Positions 42,506 to 52,825 of a stretch of DNA of 57,730 nt are shown here, piece after piece. The translations under genes were made by a program, and so were the position numbers. Under the pieces are notes generated by a model. It saw nothing but the letters and a program-made list of their open reading frames with translations, was not told the origin of the DNA and ran no database searches. Origin of the DNA: Neobacillus bataviensis (GTDB taxonomy: Bacteria; Bacillota; Bacilli; Bacillales_B; DSM-18226); the NCBI RefSeq assembly GCF_019969725.1, contig NZ_JAHXYW010000022.1, positions 1 to 57,730 on the forward strand, in the 5' to 3' direction. Within the stretch, counting starts at the first letter, position 1. Each line of letters begins with the position of its first letter.

Positions 42506-43885
42506 ATGATAAAACGTTCTTTACAGCAAGTTGCTGAAATGATTTCTGCTAAAAATGATATCACTTCATTTGCTAAAACGATGATTTCTGGTGTTTCAAT
42601 CGATTCCCGTAAAATAGGAGCAGGGAACCTGTTCGTTCCGTTTAAAGGAGAACATGCTGATGGACATAAATATGTAGAGGATTCTATCCGTAAGGGCGCG
42701 GCTGCTGCCCTTTGGCAGAGTGATGTACCAAATCCTCCGACCCATTTGCCAATCCTGATTGTCGAGGACTGCCTGGAAGCTTTACAGGAATTAGCACGTA
42801 AGTACCGACGAGAGCTAGCCGTGAAAGTCGTCGGGATCACGGGAAGTAACGGAAAAACGACCACAAAAGATATGACAGCGGGAATTTTATCAACCCAATA
42901 TAAAGTTCAAAAAACGGAAGGGAATTATAATAATCATATTGGCCTCCCGTTAACTGTATTAGGCTTGGATGAGGACTCGGAAATTGCCGTCTTGGAAATG
43001 GGGATGAGTGGCCGGGGAGAAATTGAATTTTTAACAAAGCTCGCCTGCCCTGATGCTGTCGTGATTACAAACATCGGGGAATCACATCTTTTGGACCTTG
43101 GCTCCCGTGAAGGAATTGCCGAAGCAAAGCTTGAAATCCTCCAAGGCCTGCAAGATGGCGGTATTGCCGTCCTGCATGGTGATGAGCCGCTGCTCATGGA
43201 ACGGATTCAACAATATAAAGGAAATATTCAAGTTCAAACGTTTGGCAGAACGGATGAGAATGATTTCTATCCAACTGAAATTATTCAAATGGAGCAGGGA
43301 AACCGCTTCACCATTAACGCTGCAAATGAATGGTTTGAACTACCTGTGTTAGGAACTCATAATATTTTAAATGCCTTAGCATCGATGCTGATTGCCCGTT
43401 ATTTTTCCGTCCCTTTTGACAAAATAAACGAAGGGCTAAAAGGGATTAAACTGACAAATATGCGCATGGAGTTAGTCGAAGGCAGTCACGGAGAAAAAAT
43501 TATCAATGATGCTTACAATGCCAGTCCAACCTCAATGCTCGCTGCAATTGAACTCGTGGCAAACCTTCAAGGCTATGAGCGAAAAGTCCTTGTTCTTGGC
43601 GACATGCTAGAGCTTGGGCCTGAAGAGGAGCAGTATCATTCTCAAATTGGAGAACGCTTAAGCAGCGATAAAATTGATTTTCTATTTACTTTTGGAAACC
43701 TAGGCAGATATATTGCCAAAGGAGCAAGCGAAAAGCTTGGCGAAGATAGAGTTTTTGCTTTTACTGAAAAGCGCGAGCTCCTTCAAGAATTAGAGCAGTA
43801 TGTAAACGAAAAAACATTGGTGCTAGTTAAGGCATCCAGAGGGATGAGATTAGAAGAAATCGTCACAGCCCTGCAAGGTAAATAA
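42506..43885 (+). CDS. murF: UDP-MurNAc-pentapeptide synthetase MurF
   Basis: 459-residue Mur ligase adding D-Ala-D-Ala to UDP-MurNAc-tripeptide. P-loop GSNGKTTTK (113-121), the Mur-ligase EMGMSGRGEI, and central NDAYNASPTSM are present. ATG 42506 follows AAAGGAGGG. With ddl and alr (50.7 kb) this region holds three D-alanine steps of wall synthesis. Confidence 0.96.
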   Translation: MIKRSLQQVAEMISAKNDITSFAKTMISGVSIDSRKIGAGNLFVPFKGEHADGHKYVEDSIRKGAAAALWQSDVPNPPTHLPILIVEDCLEALQELARKYRRELAVKVVGITGSNGKTTTKDMTAGILSTQYKVQKTEGNYNNHIGLPLTVLGLDEDSEIAVLEMGMSGRGEIEFLTKLACPDAVVITNIGESHLLDLGSREGIAEAKLEILQGLQDGGIAVLHGDEPLLMERIQQYKGNIQVQTFGRTDENDFYPTEIIQMEQGNRFTINAANEWFELPVLGTHNILNALASMLIARYFSVPFDKINEGLKGIKLTNMRMELVEGSHGEKIINDAYNASPTSMLAAIELVANLQGYERKVLVLGDMLELGPEEEQYHSQIGERLSSDKIDFLFTFGNLGRYIAKGASEKLGEDRVFAFTEKRELLQELEQYVNEKTLVLVKASRGMRLEEIVTALQGK

Positions 43886-43913
43886 TGGGTTTTAAAAATG
43901 GCAGGTGAGCATT

Positions 43914-44603
43914 ATGATTGGCTGTTTATGTATTCATGGTTTTACGGGAGCGCCCTATGAAGTAGAACCGCTTGTCGAATACTTGAAAGAGCGAACAGAT
44001 TGGATATTCAGTGTCCCAACACTGCCTGGTCATGGTGAGTCGGGGTCGTTAAAAGGGATCCACTTTGATGAGTGGATTCATCATGCCGAGGAAGAATTGA
44101 AAAGTCTGATTGAAGTTTGTGATACCGTGTACGTGATTGGCTTTTCCATGGGTGGCATGATTGCCAGCTTTCTGGCAGCCCAATATCGTGTGGACAAGCT
44201 TGTATTATTAAGTGCGGCAGCCTTTTATGTGAATCCTAAACAATTGGCAGCGGATATTTTCTCTGCCCTGAAGGATTCAGTAAATGGAAACTTACAGAAG
44301 AATGAATTATTTCAGCGCTATAAAAGAAAAATAACAGAAACCCCACTTGCGGCCACCTTGCAATTCCGTCGGCTTGTTTCCTTTATCAAACCTATGCTGC
44401 ATCAGGTACAGACGCCGACTTTAATCGCACAAGGAGAGTGTGACGGGATTGTGCCGCCGAAAAGTGCTGAATACTTATTTCAGACGATTGGTGCTAATCA
44501 AAAAAAACTCACCTATATTAAACAGTCGAAACATCATATTTGTCATTGCGAGGAAAAAGAGGCCCTATTTTCCCAAGTATTGGATTTTTTGATGGAGCAG
44601 TAA
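43914..44603 (+). CDS. alpha/beta hydrolase (carboxylesterase)
   Basis: 229 residues. Nucleophile in GFSMGG (about 84), HGFTGAP oxyanion region at the N terminus, acid in CDGIVPP, and His in SKHHICHCEE close the triad. The size and motifs resemble Geobacillus Est30-type monoacylglycerol esterases. ATG 43914 has GGTGAG upstream; GTG 43905 is possible. Same strand as murF (28 bp gap), but not linked in function. Confidence 0.88.
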   Translation: MIGCLCIHGFTGAPYEVEPLVEYLKERTDWIFSVPTLPGHGESGSLKGIHFDEWIHHAEEELKSLIEVCDTVYVIGFSMGGMIASFLAAQYRVDKLVLLSAAAFYVNPKQLAADIFSALKDSVNGNLQKNELFQRYKRKITETPLAATLQFRRLVSFIKPMLHQVQTPTLIAQGECDGIVPPKSAEYLFQTIGANQKKLTYIKQSKHHICHCEEKEALFSQVLDFLMEQ

Positions 44604-44687
44604 GGATGTATAGAATTTGTCTTTATTGCATTATACTAATGTAAATGGTATGATTATCATCAACGTGTCTAAAGAACGATGAAAATA

Positions 44688-44719
44688 GGGCATACTCCTT
44701 TGGAGAATGTCTTTTTTTT
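44688..44719 (+). terminator. terminator after the esterase gene
   Basis: GGCAT-CTCC / GGAG-ATGTC stem with one mismatch and eight T. Confidence 0.8.
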
Positions 44720-44808
44720 GATAAAATAATGATGTACCTGATACGTATCGGAAAAAATATTCAGCACGATTTAAAATATTTTCATATAGATGAAGGAGAT
44801 TGAAAACA

Positions 44809-46293
44809 TTGACCAAGTTTCAAGAATTAGGCCTAAGTCAGGCCACTTTAAAAGCTGTCCTCAAAATGGGTTTTGAGGAAGCGACCCCAATCCAAGCAGA
44901 AACGATTCCATTGAGCCTAGAAAATAAAGACTTGATCGGCCAAGCTCAAACAGGAACTGGTAAAACCGCTGCATTTGGAATTCCATTGGTTGAAAAAGTT
45001 GATACGACTGCTGATGCAATTCAAGGGATTATTATTGCGCCTACACGGGAATTAGCGATTCAAGTATCAGAGGAACTTTATAAAATCGGATCAGGTAAAA
45101 GAGTTCGTGTACTTCCGATTTATGGAGGTCAGGATATTGGACGCCAAATCCGTTCATTAAAGAAAGCTCCTCACATTATCGTTGGTACTCCTGGACGTGT
45201 GTTAGACCATATTAACAGAAAAACAATGCGCTTAGATACTGTTAACACGGTTATTCTTGATGAAGCAGATGAAATGTTAAATATGGGATTCATTGAAGAT
45301 ATTGAATCTATTCTTGCATCAACACCGACTGAGCGCCAAACATTACTTTTCTCAGCTACAATGCCGGGACCAATTCAAAGAATGGCAGAGAAATTCATGA
45401 AGGACCCTCAAGTTGTTCGTGTGAAAACGAAAGAAATGACGGTTCCTTTAATTGATCAATACTATCTTGAAACACAAGAGAAAAACAAATTTGATGTGTT
45501 AACAAGACTATTGGATATTCAATCACCGGAGCTGGCGATTGTTTTTGGCCGTACAAAACGCCGTGTCGATGAATTAGCTGAGGCATTGAATTTAAGAGGG
45601 TATACGGCAGAAGGTATTCATGGCGATCTAAGCCAGGCAAAGCGTCTGCAGGTTCTTCGTAAATTTAAAGAAGGAACAATTGATGTTCTTGTCGCAACAG
45701 ACGTAGCAGCACGTGGTCTTGATATCTCTGGTGTTACACATGTTTACAATTTCGATATTCCACAGGATCCAGAAAGCTATGTTCACCGTATTGGACGTAC
45801 TGGCCGTGCCGGAAAAGCAGGCGTAGCAATGACATTCATTACACCACGTGAAAAGTCTTACCTTGCTGTGGTTGAAAAAACTACGAAGCGGAAAATGGAA
45901 AGAATGAAGGCGCCGACTCTTGATGAAGCGTTAGAAGGCCAACAGCGTGCAGTTGTTGATAAAATCACGCAAACAATTGAGTCCAACAATCTTCATTATT
46001 ACAAAGCAGCAGCAGATGAATTGCTAGAAGCAAATGATGCTACAACAGTAGTAGCCGCTGTATTGAAGATGTTAACAAAAGAACCGGATACAACTCCAGT
46101 TAAATTAACAGAAGAAGCACCTCTTCCGCAAAAACGGGAAAGAAAGCCGTATAATGATCGTGACCGCCGTCGTAAGGATGATTCACGTGGAGGCTACAAT
46201 TCTGACCGCCGAAAAAAAGCACCGGTCAAGCCAAGAAGCGGTGAGAAAAAAACTGGCGGAAGATCTTCAAAGCCAAGAAGCTTTAACCATTAA
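44809..46293 (+). CDS. cshA: DEAD-box RNA helicase CshA
   Basis: 494 residues. RNA unwinding in ribosome assembly and mRNA decay, known partner of the degradosome and cold-induced. Motifs: Q-motif ...[23 protein letters not shown] (46-53), DEAD (151-154), SAT (182-184), [10 protein letters not shown]. The C-terminal ~60 residues are basic and low-complexity ([20 protein letters not shown]). TTG 44809 gives MTKFQELGL, aligned with B. subtilis CshA, with GAAGGAG at ~11 nt; TTG 44800 is too close to that site. The 200-bp leader holds a 10-bp palindrome GATACGTATC (44740-44749). Confidence 0.95.
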   Translation: MTKFQELGLSQATLKAVLKMGFEEATPIQAETIPLSLENKDLIGQAQTGTGKTAAFGIPLVEKVDTTADAIQGIIIAPTRELAIQVSEELYKIGSGKRVRVLPIYGGQDIGRQIRSLKKAPHIIVGTPGRVLDHINRKTMRLDTVNTVILDEADEMLNMGFIEDIESILASTPTERQTLLFSATMPGPIQRMAEKFMKDPQVVRVKTKEMTVPLIDQYYLETQEKNKFDVLTRLLDIQSPELAIVFGRTKRRVDELAEALNLRGYTAEGIHGDLSQAKRLQVLRKFKEGTIDVLVATDVAARGLDISGVTHVYNFDIPQDPESYVHRIGRTGRAGKAGVAMTFITPREKSYLAVVEKTTKRKMERMKAPTLDEALEGQQRAVVDKITQTIESNNLHYYKAAADELLEANDATTVVAAVLKMLTKEPDTTPVKLTEEAPLPQKRERKPYNDRDRRRKDDSRGGYNSDRRKKAPVKPRSGEKKTGGRSSKPRSFNH

Positions 46294-46296
46294 GAC

Positions 46297-46327
46297 AAAA
46301 AGCATGGATATTATATCCATGCTTTTT
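46297..46327 (+). terminator. terminator after cshA
   Basis: Perfect stem AAAAGCATGGATAT / ATATCCATGCTTTT (about 14 bp) with T run. Confidence 0.9.
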
Positions 46328-46363
46328 TGAATATACTAATTGGGATGGTAGGAGGAGGGTTCT

Positions 46364-46843
46364 ATGTTCTCTAAACCGCAAAAACGAATTTCTGCAAAAG
46401 CCCTAAAGGTGTGGCGCATCTCAGGTATCATTAAATCAGCAATTGGCTGGTCAATCACCGCTTTATTCCTTTTCCTCATACATATTTTCGACTGGCCTTT
46501 TTGGATTTCCGTCCTCTTAATCGTGCTTGGAGTGATTTTTCCCTTTTTACATATTATTCTATTACCTGCTTTAAGATGGAAGCGCTGGCGATATGAGGTG
46601 CGGGAAGAGGAAATTGAATTGCAGGAAGGAATTTTTATCATCACCCGCACGCTCGTCCCGATGGTTCGGGTCCAGCATGTGGATACCGTACAAGGTCCAA
46701 TTTTACGAAAATATAAGCTTGCCTCTGTGGTTGTTCATACGGCCGCTACTGCCCATGAGATTCCTGCCTTGGAAGAGAGCGAAGCAGAGGAATTGCGATT
46801 CTTTATTTCAAAATTGGCAAGGGTGGCGGAAGAAGATGTCTAA
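46364..46843 (+). CDS. ydbS: bPH2-domain membrane protein YdbS
   Basis: 159 residues: two membrane helices (about 25-65) followed by a bacterial PH domain (about 72-140, RYEVREEEIELQEGIFIITRTLVPMVRVQHVD). Forms a pair with YdbT; in B. subtilis the pair protects against some bacteriocins. ATG 46364 follows GTAGGAGGAGGG. It overlaps ydbT by 8 bp, so translation is coupled. Confidence 0.93.
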   Translation: MFSKPQKRISAKALKVWRISGIIKSAIGWSITALFLFLIHIFDWPFWISVLLIVLGVIFPFLHIILLPALRWKRWRYEVREEEIELQEGIFIITRTLVPMVRVQHVDTVQGPILRKYKLASVVVHTAATAHEIPALEESEAEELRFFISKLARVAEEDV

Positions 46844-48287
46844 ACCGAAACGGCTTCATCCAATCGCAAGTGTGATTCAAACTGGTAAGAGATTAAAAGG
46901 CTTCACCCTGCCTGGGATTGCCTTTATCATCTCTGTTGGCCGGCATGGCAAGGAAGGTTTAGTGGGTTCTTTGGTCATTTCGTTAGTCGTTGTTTTTATT
47001 ATTTTATTTACAGGGATACTATCTTGGTTAAGGTTTACTTTTCGTTTCGAAAACGATGAACTTCGGATTGAACATGGAGTCTTTATCCGCAAGAAACGTT
47101 ATATTCCATTTGAACGGATTCAAAGCATCGATTTGACTGAAGGGATTTTGCAGCGAATATTTGGATTAGTGAAGGTTCAAATTGAAACTGCTGGCGGCGG
47201 TGGAGGTGAGGAGGCCGAAGCGGTCCTTTCGGCCATTTCCAAAGAAGAAGCTAGGCTGATTCAGGAGTATGTAGCCGCTGCAAAAATTGGTGGAGCGGGT
47301 GAGACGCAGTTTGTTCAAGAAGGACAGCCTGTTTTTAAAATTTCTTTCGGCCAATTAATGATTCTATCATTAACATCAGGTGGAATTGGAGTTGTGATAT
47401 CTGCCATATTTGCGTTGCTTTCGCAATTAGACGACCTCATTCCGTTTCAACGATTATTTGGCAGTTTTGAAAAATGGGCGGTACATAATTTATTTATCAT
47501 CGCAATCATCGTGTTTCTTGGGTTTTTCCTTGCATGGCTGATCGCACTGGTCATGACGATGCTGAAGTATGCGAATTTTACCGTTATGAAAACAGAGAAG
47601 GATTTCGTCATTTCACAGGGATTGTTAGAAAAAAGGCAAATTACCATTCCTTTGAACCGCATACAAGCTATCCGCGTTAGTGAAACTCTTGTCAGGCGCT
47701 TCCTCGGCTGCGGTACTGTCACTATTGAAAGTGCAGGCGGCTCCAATGCGAATCTCGAAGGTGCAAATGTCACTCTTTTGCCGATTGTAAAAGTGAAGCA
47801 AATTCAATCAATTATCGAGCCTCATTTACCTGATTATATCTTTGCGAATTCTTTCAACCCAGCCCCTAAACGGGCGATGTGGCGGTATATCTTACGCACC
47901 TGGTACTTCGTGATTCCAATTGTCCTTGTTTCGCTTATCTTTTTAAAAGTATGGGGTATGCTTTCTTTCATTTTATTAGCGCTTGTAACCAATTGGGCTA
48001 TATTAAAATACAAGGCTGCAGGCTGGGCTCTCAATAAGCAGCAGCTAAGCTTGAGGTTTCAGTTTATAAAACGAACAACCGTTTTTATGAAGAAAAACAA
48101 AATTCAGAGCTTAGAAACGAGGGAAAGCCTTTTTCAACGGAAACGAAACCTAGGAACCATCGAAGCCAATGTTAAATCGGGAGTCGGTGCTGGGGGCGGG
48201 TCTGTCATTGATTTAGAAAAAAGTGATATAGAGAAAATCTTTGAATGGTATTCAAGAAATAAAAAAGGGGACTGCAACGAAGTTTAG
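46836..48287 (+). CDS. ydbT: bPH2-domain membrane protein YdbT
   Basis: 483 residues with three PH2-type repeats separated by pairs of membrane helices; repeats read IPFERIQSIDLTEGILQRIFG, IPLNRIQAIRVSETLVRRFLG and MKKNKIQSLETRESLFQRKR. ATG 46836 (MSKPKRLHP) follows GGCGGAAGAAG; the longer frame from 46593 only exists because ydbS overlaps. Same order as in B. subtilis. Exact role unknown; membrane-surface protein. Confidence 0.92.
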   Translation: MSKPKRLHPIASVIQTGKRLKGFTLPGIAFIISVGRHGKEGLVGSLVISLVVVFIILFTGILSWLRFTFRFENDELRIEHGVFIRKKRYIPFERIQSIDLTEGILQRIFGLVKVQIETAGGGGGEEAEAVLSAISKEEARLIQEYVAAAKIGGAGETQFVQEGQPVFKISFGQLMILSLTSGGIGVVISAIFALLSQLDDLIPFQRLFGSFEKWAVHNLFIIAIIVFLGFFLAWLIALVMTMLKYANFTVMKTEKDFVISQGLLEKRQITIPLNRIQAIRVSETLVRRFLGCGTVTIESAGGSNANLEGANVTLLPIVKVKQIQSIIEPHLPDYIFANSFNPAPKRAMWRYILRTWYFVIPIVLVSLIFLKVWGMLSFILLALVTNWAILKYKAAGWALNKQQLSLRFQFIKRTTVFMKKNKIQSLETRESLFQRKRNLGTIEANVKSGVGAGGGSVIDLEKSDIEKIFEWYSRNKKGDCNEV

Positions 48288-48308
48288 CTTCGTTTGCAAT
48301 CCACTTTT
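48261..48308. terminator. bidirectional terminator
   Basis: AAAAGGGG-TGCAACGAAG / CTTCGTTTGCA-CCACTTTT long stem between convergent ydbT and the rhomboid gene. Confidence 0.8.
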
Positions 48309-49035
48309 ACCTTTGCGCTAAAAAAACAATAATGGCGATAATAATAATCGCACCCCAAATAATAAGCTTTATTGGAGATTGAAAAGACAGATTTTTTCTT
48401 TGGCTCCCAGCCCAGCTTGTCGTGACTTGAATGGAATCCGCCAAATCTTTTTTATTAAAATAAGGAATGGCGCCAAGTAAAAAACCGCCAAGTAACCCAA
48501 ACAGGTGGGCTGTTATATTTATATTTGGCTGTATAAAGGTCATAATTAGACTGACTACGGAAAGAGTAATAATAATTTGGGAATTTTGCTTTGTGAGCAT
48601 ATGTTTCCGAAAAATAATAATCGCAATGTAATATCCAAACAGTCCAAATATTGCACCGCTTGAGCCAACATGCATATATGTTAACGGCTCAAGAAGCAGT
48701 GTTGCTAGATTAGCGATGAGTCCGCTGGTGAGATACACGAAAATAAATCTTCCGGATCCTAGCATACGCTCAAGGGCTGGTCCAAATAATACAAGCGAAA
48801 AACTATTAAACAGCATATGTGAAAAACTGCCGTGCATAAATGTCGGCGTAATCAGTCTCCAATATTGCCCTTCCATAATATAAAGATTGACGCCGGAAAG
48901 GTTTTCGAAGAACCAATCGTTTGGAAACATGGGTAAAATAGTTAAAAGATATAATGCTGCATGAATGGCAATAATAATAGAAACAATCGGATAATAGCGG
49001 ATAAATTCCCGCAAGCTTTCGGTTCGAGTAAACAT
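48307..49035 (-). CDS. ydcA: rhomboid-family intramembrane serine protease (YdcA-like)
   Basis: 242 residues, six membrane helices. Catalytic serine in HVGSSGAIFGL (the GxSG motif) and histidine in NITAHLFGLLGG. It would cleave membrane proteins in the bilayer. Its position, convergent with ydbT and divergent from acpS, equals ydcA of B. subtilis. ATG 49035 follows GAGAGGAGG. Confidence 0.92.
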   Translation of the reverse strand: MFTRTESLREFIRYYPIVSIIIAIHAALYLLTILPMFPNDWFFENLSGVNLYIMEGQYWRLITPTFMHGSFSHMLFNSFSLVLFGPALERMLGSGRFIFVYLTSGLIANLATLLLEPLTYMHVGSSGAIFGLFGYYIAIIIFRKHMLTKQNSQIIITLSVVSLIMTFIQPNINITAHLFGLLGGFLLGAIPYFNKKDLADSIQVTTSWAGSQRKNLSFQSPIKLIIWGAIIIIAIIVFLAQR

Positions 49036-49126
49036 TATGGACCTCCTCTCATTACCATCATAAACAGAATGGCTATCTTGTACACTAATATGCTAGTAAG
49101 AATTTAAATAGAAGGAAGATAAAACG

Positions 49127-49474
49127 ATGATTAAAGGGATTGGCATTGATATTATTGAACTTTCCAGGATTCGGGAATTGCTAAATAGACAGGGGAAATT
49201 TGCGGAGAGGATTTTAACTGCTCGTGAAAAGGATTCACTTGAAACCCTTTCTGAACGCCGTAAAGTAGAATTTCTAGCAGGAAGATTTGCTGCAAAAGAG
49301 GCTTTTTCAAAAGCCTTTGGTACTGGAATTGGCAAGGAGTTATCCTTTTTAGATATTGAAATTGCATCAGATTCATTTGGAAAGCCAATTATCGTTAAAC
49401 CAGAGGTTAATGCTCATTTATCTATTTCGCACAGTCGTGAATATGCAGTTGCTCAAGTGATAATCGAAGAATAA
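49127..49474 (+). CDS. acpS: holo-[acyl-carrier-protein] synthase AcpS
   Basis: 115-residue 4'-phosphopantetheinyl transferase that activates ACP for fatty-acid synthesis. Mg ligands in GIGIDIIEL (Asp8) and [12 protein letters not shown] (Glu), with the C-terminal [17 protein letters not shown] 49127 follows AGAAGGAAG. No terminator is obvious before ydcC. Confidence 0.96.
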   Translation: MIKGIGIDIIELSRIRELLNRQGKFAERILTAREKDSLETLSERRKVEFLAGRFAAKEAFSKAFGTGIGKELSFLDIEIASDSFGKPIIVKPEVNAHLSISHSREYAVAQVIIEE

Positions 49475-49632
49475 GGATATATTTTTTAAACAGCTTGGCA
49501 ATCTCCTTATCATAAACCCAAAGGTTGTCTCATATATTCATAGGGAAATAGGAGAGACAAGGTCAACTATGGGCATTCCCTGCCTTTCTCTTCTTAAAAT
49601 CATATGAAATGAGACAAGAAGGGGTTGAAGGA

Positions 49633-50643
49633 ATGAGGAAAAAGTTGTTGCTGCTCATGACGGGACTGATGGTCATCTTCATGCTTGCTGCCTGTGGCTC
49701 TAAATCGCAAGATGATGTGGTGAAGGAGTTAAATGGTAAACTCGGAGATCTGTCCGGTTATAAAGTAAATGCAAAAATGACACTGAAAATGGGTTCAGAT
49801 TCTCAAGTTTATAACGTTGAAATCTGGCATAAAGATCCTACCTTTTATCGGGTAAATTTGAAAAATGCTGAAAAGGATCAAAGCCAAATGATATTGCGTA
49901 ATGAACAAGGGGTATTTGTCTTAACGCCTGCGCTAAATAAAAGCTTCCGCTTCCAAAGCGATTGGCCGCAAAACAGCAGCCAAGCTTACTTGTATGAATC
50001 ATTGATCAAGGATATTGTCGCAGATAAAAATGCCAAATTCTCGACAACAAAGGATTACTATGTATTTGAAACGAAAACCCGTTATCAAAACAATAGTATG
50101 CTTCCATTCCAGGAAATTAAACTGAATAAAAAAGATTTATCACCAGCTGTTGTCAAAGTGATGGATCCTGATCGAAATGCCCTGGTAACAGTGGAGTTCT
50201 CCAAGGTGAAATTTAACGCCAGCTTCGACAAGGACGCTTTCGATATGAAGAAGAACATGACTCGCGCTCAGCTTCATTTGCCGGCCATGGCAGAGGGCGG
50301 CGACAAGGCCTTTACGGTTAAGTATCCGACGGCTGAGTTGAAAGGAACAAAGTTAATTGGGGAAAAAGAAGTGAAGATCAAAAATGGAAAACGAGTTGTA
50401 TTAACCTATGATGGCAAGAAGTCATTTACTCTAGTTCAGGAGAAAGTTACGGTTAAAGAAGCAACGGCTCCAACATACGTTGAAGGGGATATTGTTGATC
50501 TAGGATTGACCATCGGAGCAGTTACTGATCATTCCATCTCCTGGTCTCATGATGGCGTCGATTACATGATTGCTTCGAAAAACCTAACAAAAGAAGAATT
50601 GATTGATGTTGCACAATCAGTTCAAGGCGATGCGGTAAAATAA
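49633..50643 (+). CDS. ydcC: lipoprotein YdcC (LolA-like sporulation protein)
   Basis: 336 residues. Signal peptide with lipobox LAAC (Cys about residue 21) at the N terminus, so anchored outside the membrane. The remainder is a strand-rich LolA/LppX-like fold (VYNVEIWHKDPTFYRVNL... DRNALVTVEFSKV). In B. subtilis ydcC is made under SigE in sporulation. ATG 49633 follows GGTTGAAGG; an in-frame ATG 24 bp earlier gives a poor signal peptide. The 158-bp upstream region holds TTGTCTCAT / ATGAGACAA inverted copies (49525, 49608) of no clear role. Confidence 0.88.
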   Translation: MRKKLLLLMTGLMVIFMLAACGSKSQDDVVKELNGKLGDLSGYKVNAKMTLKMGSDSQVYNVEIWHKDPTFYRVNLKNAEKDQSQMILRNEQGVFVLTPALNKSFRFQSDWPQNSSQAYLYESLIKDIVADKNAKFSTTKDYYVFETKTRYQNNSMLPFQEIKLNKKDLSPAVVKVMDPDRNALVTVEFSKVKFNASFDKDAFDMKKNMTRAQLHLPAMAEGGDKAFTVKYPTAELKGTKLIGEKEVKIKNGKRVVLTYDGKKSFTLVQEKVTVKEATAPTYVEGDIVDLGLTIGAVTDHSISWSHDGVDYMIASKNLTKEELIDVAQSVQGDAVK

Positions 50644-50653
50644 ACGCTATCCT

Positions 50654-50682
50654 ACAGGCTCTTTCCTAGAGCCTGTTTTTTT
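50654..50682 (+). terminator. terminator after ydcC
   Basis: Perfect stem ACAGGCTC / GAGCCTGT with seven T. Confidence 0.9.
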
Positions 50683-50727
50683 ATGGTAAAATATAATAAT
50701 GTGATAACTCTTATAGGAAGTGGAATT

Positions 50728-51891
50728 ATGGAAAGTCTTGATCATTTTTATCGAGATACCTGGGCTGAAGTGGATTTAGATTGTATAGAAGAGAATATAA
50801 CCTCCGTGAAAAATCATCTCCCTAAAGAGGTCGAAATCATCGCGGTTGTGAAAGCCAATGCTTACGGACATGGAGATGCTAAGGTGGCTGAAACTGCTTT
50901 GGCCGCAGGGGCTGCTTATTTAGCTGTTGCTTTTATGGATGAAGCTATCGCATTACGGAAAAAAGGCATTCAAGCTCCCATCCTGGTATTAGGTGCCTCG
51001 CGTCCTCAAGATGTGCATATGGCTGCAAAAAATCAGATCACTCTTACCGTTTTCCAAAAAGATTGGCTTGAGGAAGCAAAAAAACATTTGCAAGCTGGTG
51101 AGAAGCTAACCGTTCATATAAAGGTTGATACAGGCATGGGGAGACTTGGCATTCGTAGCAGTGAAGAGTTAAAAGAATTGGAGCAAATGATGGCGAATGA
51201 AGCAAGGTTTCTTTTTGAAGGAATCTATACCCACTTTGCGACAGCTGATGAACTGGATCAAACCTATTTTCAGCAGCAATTAGCTGCATTTGAAAATCTG
51301 CTGACTGCGTTAACGAAACGGCCGAAATATGTTCACTCCAGCAATAGTGCCGCTGCCATTCGTTTTCCAAAAGCTTACTTTAATGCAGTACGTCTTGGGA
51401 TTGCGATGTACGGCTTAACACCATCGCTTGAGATGGAAAAAGAAATTCCTTTTTCTTTAAAAGAGGCCTTTTCCTTAAAAGCGCGGCTTGTCCATGTGAA
51501 AAAGATGCAAAAAGGCGATAAAGTGAGTTATGGGGCAACGTATGAGACAGGGAAGGATGAATGGATTGGAACGATTCCCATTGGTTATGCTGACGGATGG
51601 ATTCGTAAGCTGTCCGGCCTAGAAGTGCTGGTGGATGGGAAGCGGGTGCCGATTGTCGGCAGAATATGTATGGATCAATGCATGATTCGCCTTCCTTATG
51701 AGGTTCCGGTTGGAAAAACAGTAACATTGATTGGGGCAGACGGTAACCAAACGATATCGATCAATGATATTGCTGCTAAATTGGAGACAATTAATTATGA
51801 AATCCCTTGTATGGTAGCAGGGCGTGTTCCGCGGCTTTACAAAAAAGGCGGTAAAATTGTCGAGATAAAAAATTATTTGCTCGATGAATAA
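50728..51891 (+). CDS. alr: alanine racemase
   Basis: 387 residues, PLP enzyme converting L- to D-alanine for the cell wall. PLP lysine in [10 protein letters not shown] (Lys42) and the second catalytic residue in [18 protein letters not shown] near the C terminus. ATG 50728 has TTATAGGAAGTGG upstream; the frame extends to 50683 without a site. Directly upstream of the ndoAI-ndoA toxin-antitoxin pair, as in B. subtilis. Confidence 0.96.
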   Translation: MESLDHFYRDTWAEVDLDCIEENITSVKNHLPKEVEIIAVVKANAYGHGDAKVAETALAAGAAYLAVAFMDEAIALRKKGIQAPILVLGASRPQDVHMAAKNQITLTVFQKDWLEEAKKHLQAGEKLTVHIKVDTGMGRLGIRSSEELKELEQMMANEARFLFEGIYTHFATADELDQTYFQQQLAAFENLLTALTKRPKYVHSSNSAAAIRFPKAYFNAVRLGIAMYGLTPSLEMEKEIPFSLKEAFSLKARLVHVKKMQKGDKVSYGATYETGKDEWIGTIPIGYADGWIRKLSGLEVLVDGKRVPIVGRICMDQCMIRLPYEVPVGKTVTLIGADGNQTISINDIAAKLETINYEIPCMVAGRVPRLYKKGGKIVEIKNYLLDE

Positions 51892-52075
51892 CTGGGTTAA
51901 AAAAAGAAATTTTAACATATTTATGATATTGCGGTTGTTTGTGCATAAAAGAGGCTTTTATTGGCTTATAATACAGTAGAATTATATTTAGTCTATGAAT
52001 TGGGCTCGTTTAGTGTTATTATAAAATATGGTACAGATAAAAAATGGTGTGTAGTGATGGTGGAGGTGTATGTTT

Positions 52076-52357
52076 GTGTCTGAAACTGGCGCAACTACGG
52101 AAATCTTAGTGAAGTTACCGCAACACTTATTAACTGAGTTAGATGGTTTCGTAAAGCAGGAAAATGTAAACCGAAGCGAGTTTATCTACCAGGCAACAAA
52201 AATGTATTTACGCGAACGTAAAAAGAGACAAATTCGCGAGTCCATGAGACGTGGATACATGGAAATGGCAAAGATTAATCTTCGAATTGCATCTGAAGCA
52301 TTTCAAGCAGAATATGAGGCAGAACACACAGTTGAACGTCTTGTAAGCGGAGGATAA
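52076..52357 (+). CDS. ndoAI: antitoxin EndoAI (MazE-type)
   Basis: 93 residues, the same length as B. subtilis EndoAI. Ribbon-helix-helix DNA-binding N terminus ([30 protein letters not shown]) and a C-terminal part ending [15 protein letters not shown] ... TVERLVSGG, which binds and blocks the toxin. GTG 52076 is 7 nt from GGAGGTG; the in-frame ATG at 52070 is only ~1 nt from it. The toxin gene starts 4 bp after the stop. Confidence 0.95.
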   Translation: MSETGATTEILVKLPQHLLTELDGFVKQENVNRSEFIYQATKMYLRERKKRQIRESMRRGYMEMAKINLRIASEAFQAEYEAEHTVERLVSGG

Positions 52358-52361
52358 ACCT

Positions 52362-52712
52362 TTGATTGTCAAGCGTGGTGACGTTTATTTCGCGGACCTA
52401 TCCCCAGTTGTTGGTTCTGAACAAGGCGGCGTCCGTCCTGTACTTGTCATCCAAAACGACATCGGGAATCGGTTTAGTCCCACAGTGATTGTTGCAGCGA
52501 TTACAGCTCAAATTCAAAAAGCGAAGCTCCCAACTCATGTAGAAATTGATGCGAAGCGCTACGGATTTGAACGGGATTCGGTCATTCTGTTAGAGCAAAT
52601 TCGTACAATTGATAAGCAGCGGTTAACCGATAAAATTACCCATCTCGATGACGAAATGATGGAAAAAGTGGATGAAGCCTTGCAAGTCAGCTTAGGTCTC
52701 ATCGAATTCTAG
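52362..52712 (+). CDS. ndoA: endoribonuclease EndoA (MazF toxin)
   Basis: 116 residues, almost identical to B. subtilis EndoA as I recall it ([18 protein letters not shown] at the start). Cleaves mRNA at UACAU-type sites and is neutralised by EndoAI. TTG 52362 follows AAGCGGAGGA. In B. subtilis the sigB operon follows; here a terminator, a minisatellite and tex follow instead. Confidence 0.97.
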   Translation: MIVKRGDVYFADLSPVVGSEQGGVRPVLVIQNDIGNRFSPTVIVAAITAQIQKAKLPTHVEIDAKRYGFERDSVILLEQIRTIDKQRLTDKITHLDDEMMEKVDEALQVSLGLIEF

Positions 52713-52719
52713 TTAAATG

Positions 52720-52746
52720 AACGCTCTTTTTAAAAGAGCGTTTTTT
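52720..52746 (+). terminator. terminator after ndoA
   Basis: Perfect stem AACGCTCTTTT / AAAAGAGCGTT with six T. Confidence 0.9.
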
Positions 52747-52825
52747 CATACATATTCTGCCTTTATACATAAACTGCTTAGAAGCAAGCTTTCATGGCTT
52801 GCTTTTTTTTATAAAAATTTAATAG

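Noticed and set aside
49525..49617. Inverted copies TTGTCTCAT / ATGAGACAA before ydcC as a mobile element
   Set aside because: Arms are only 9 bp, a third partial copy (GAGACAA at 49554) confuses the limits, and no further copy was seen.
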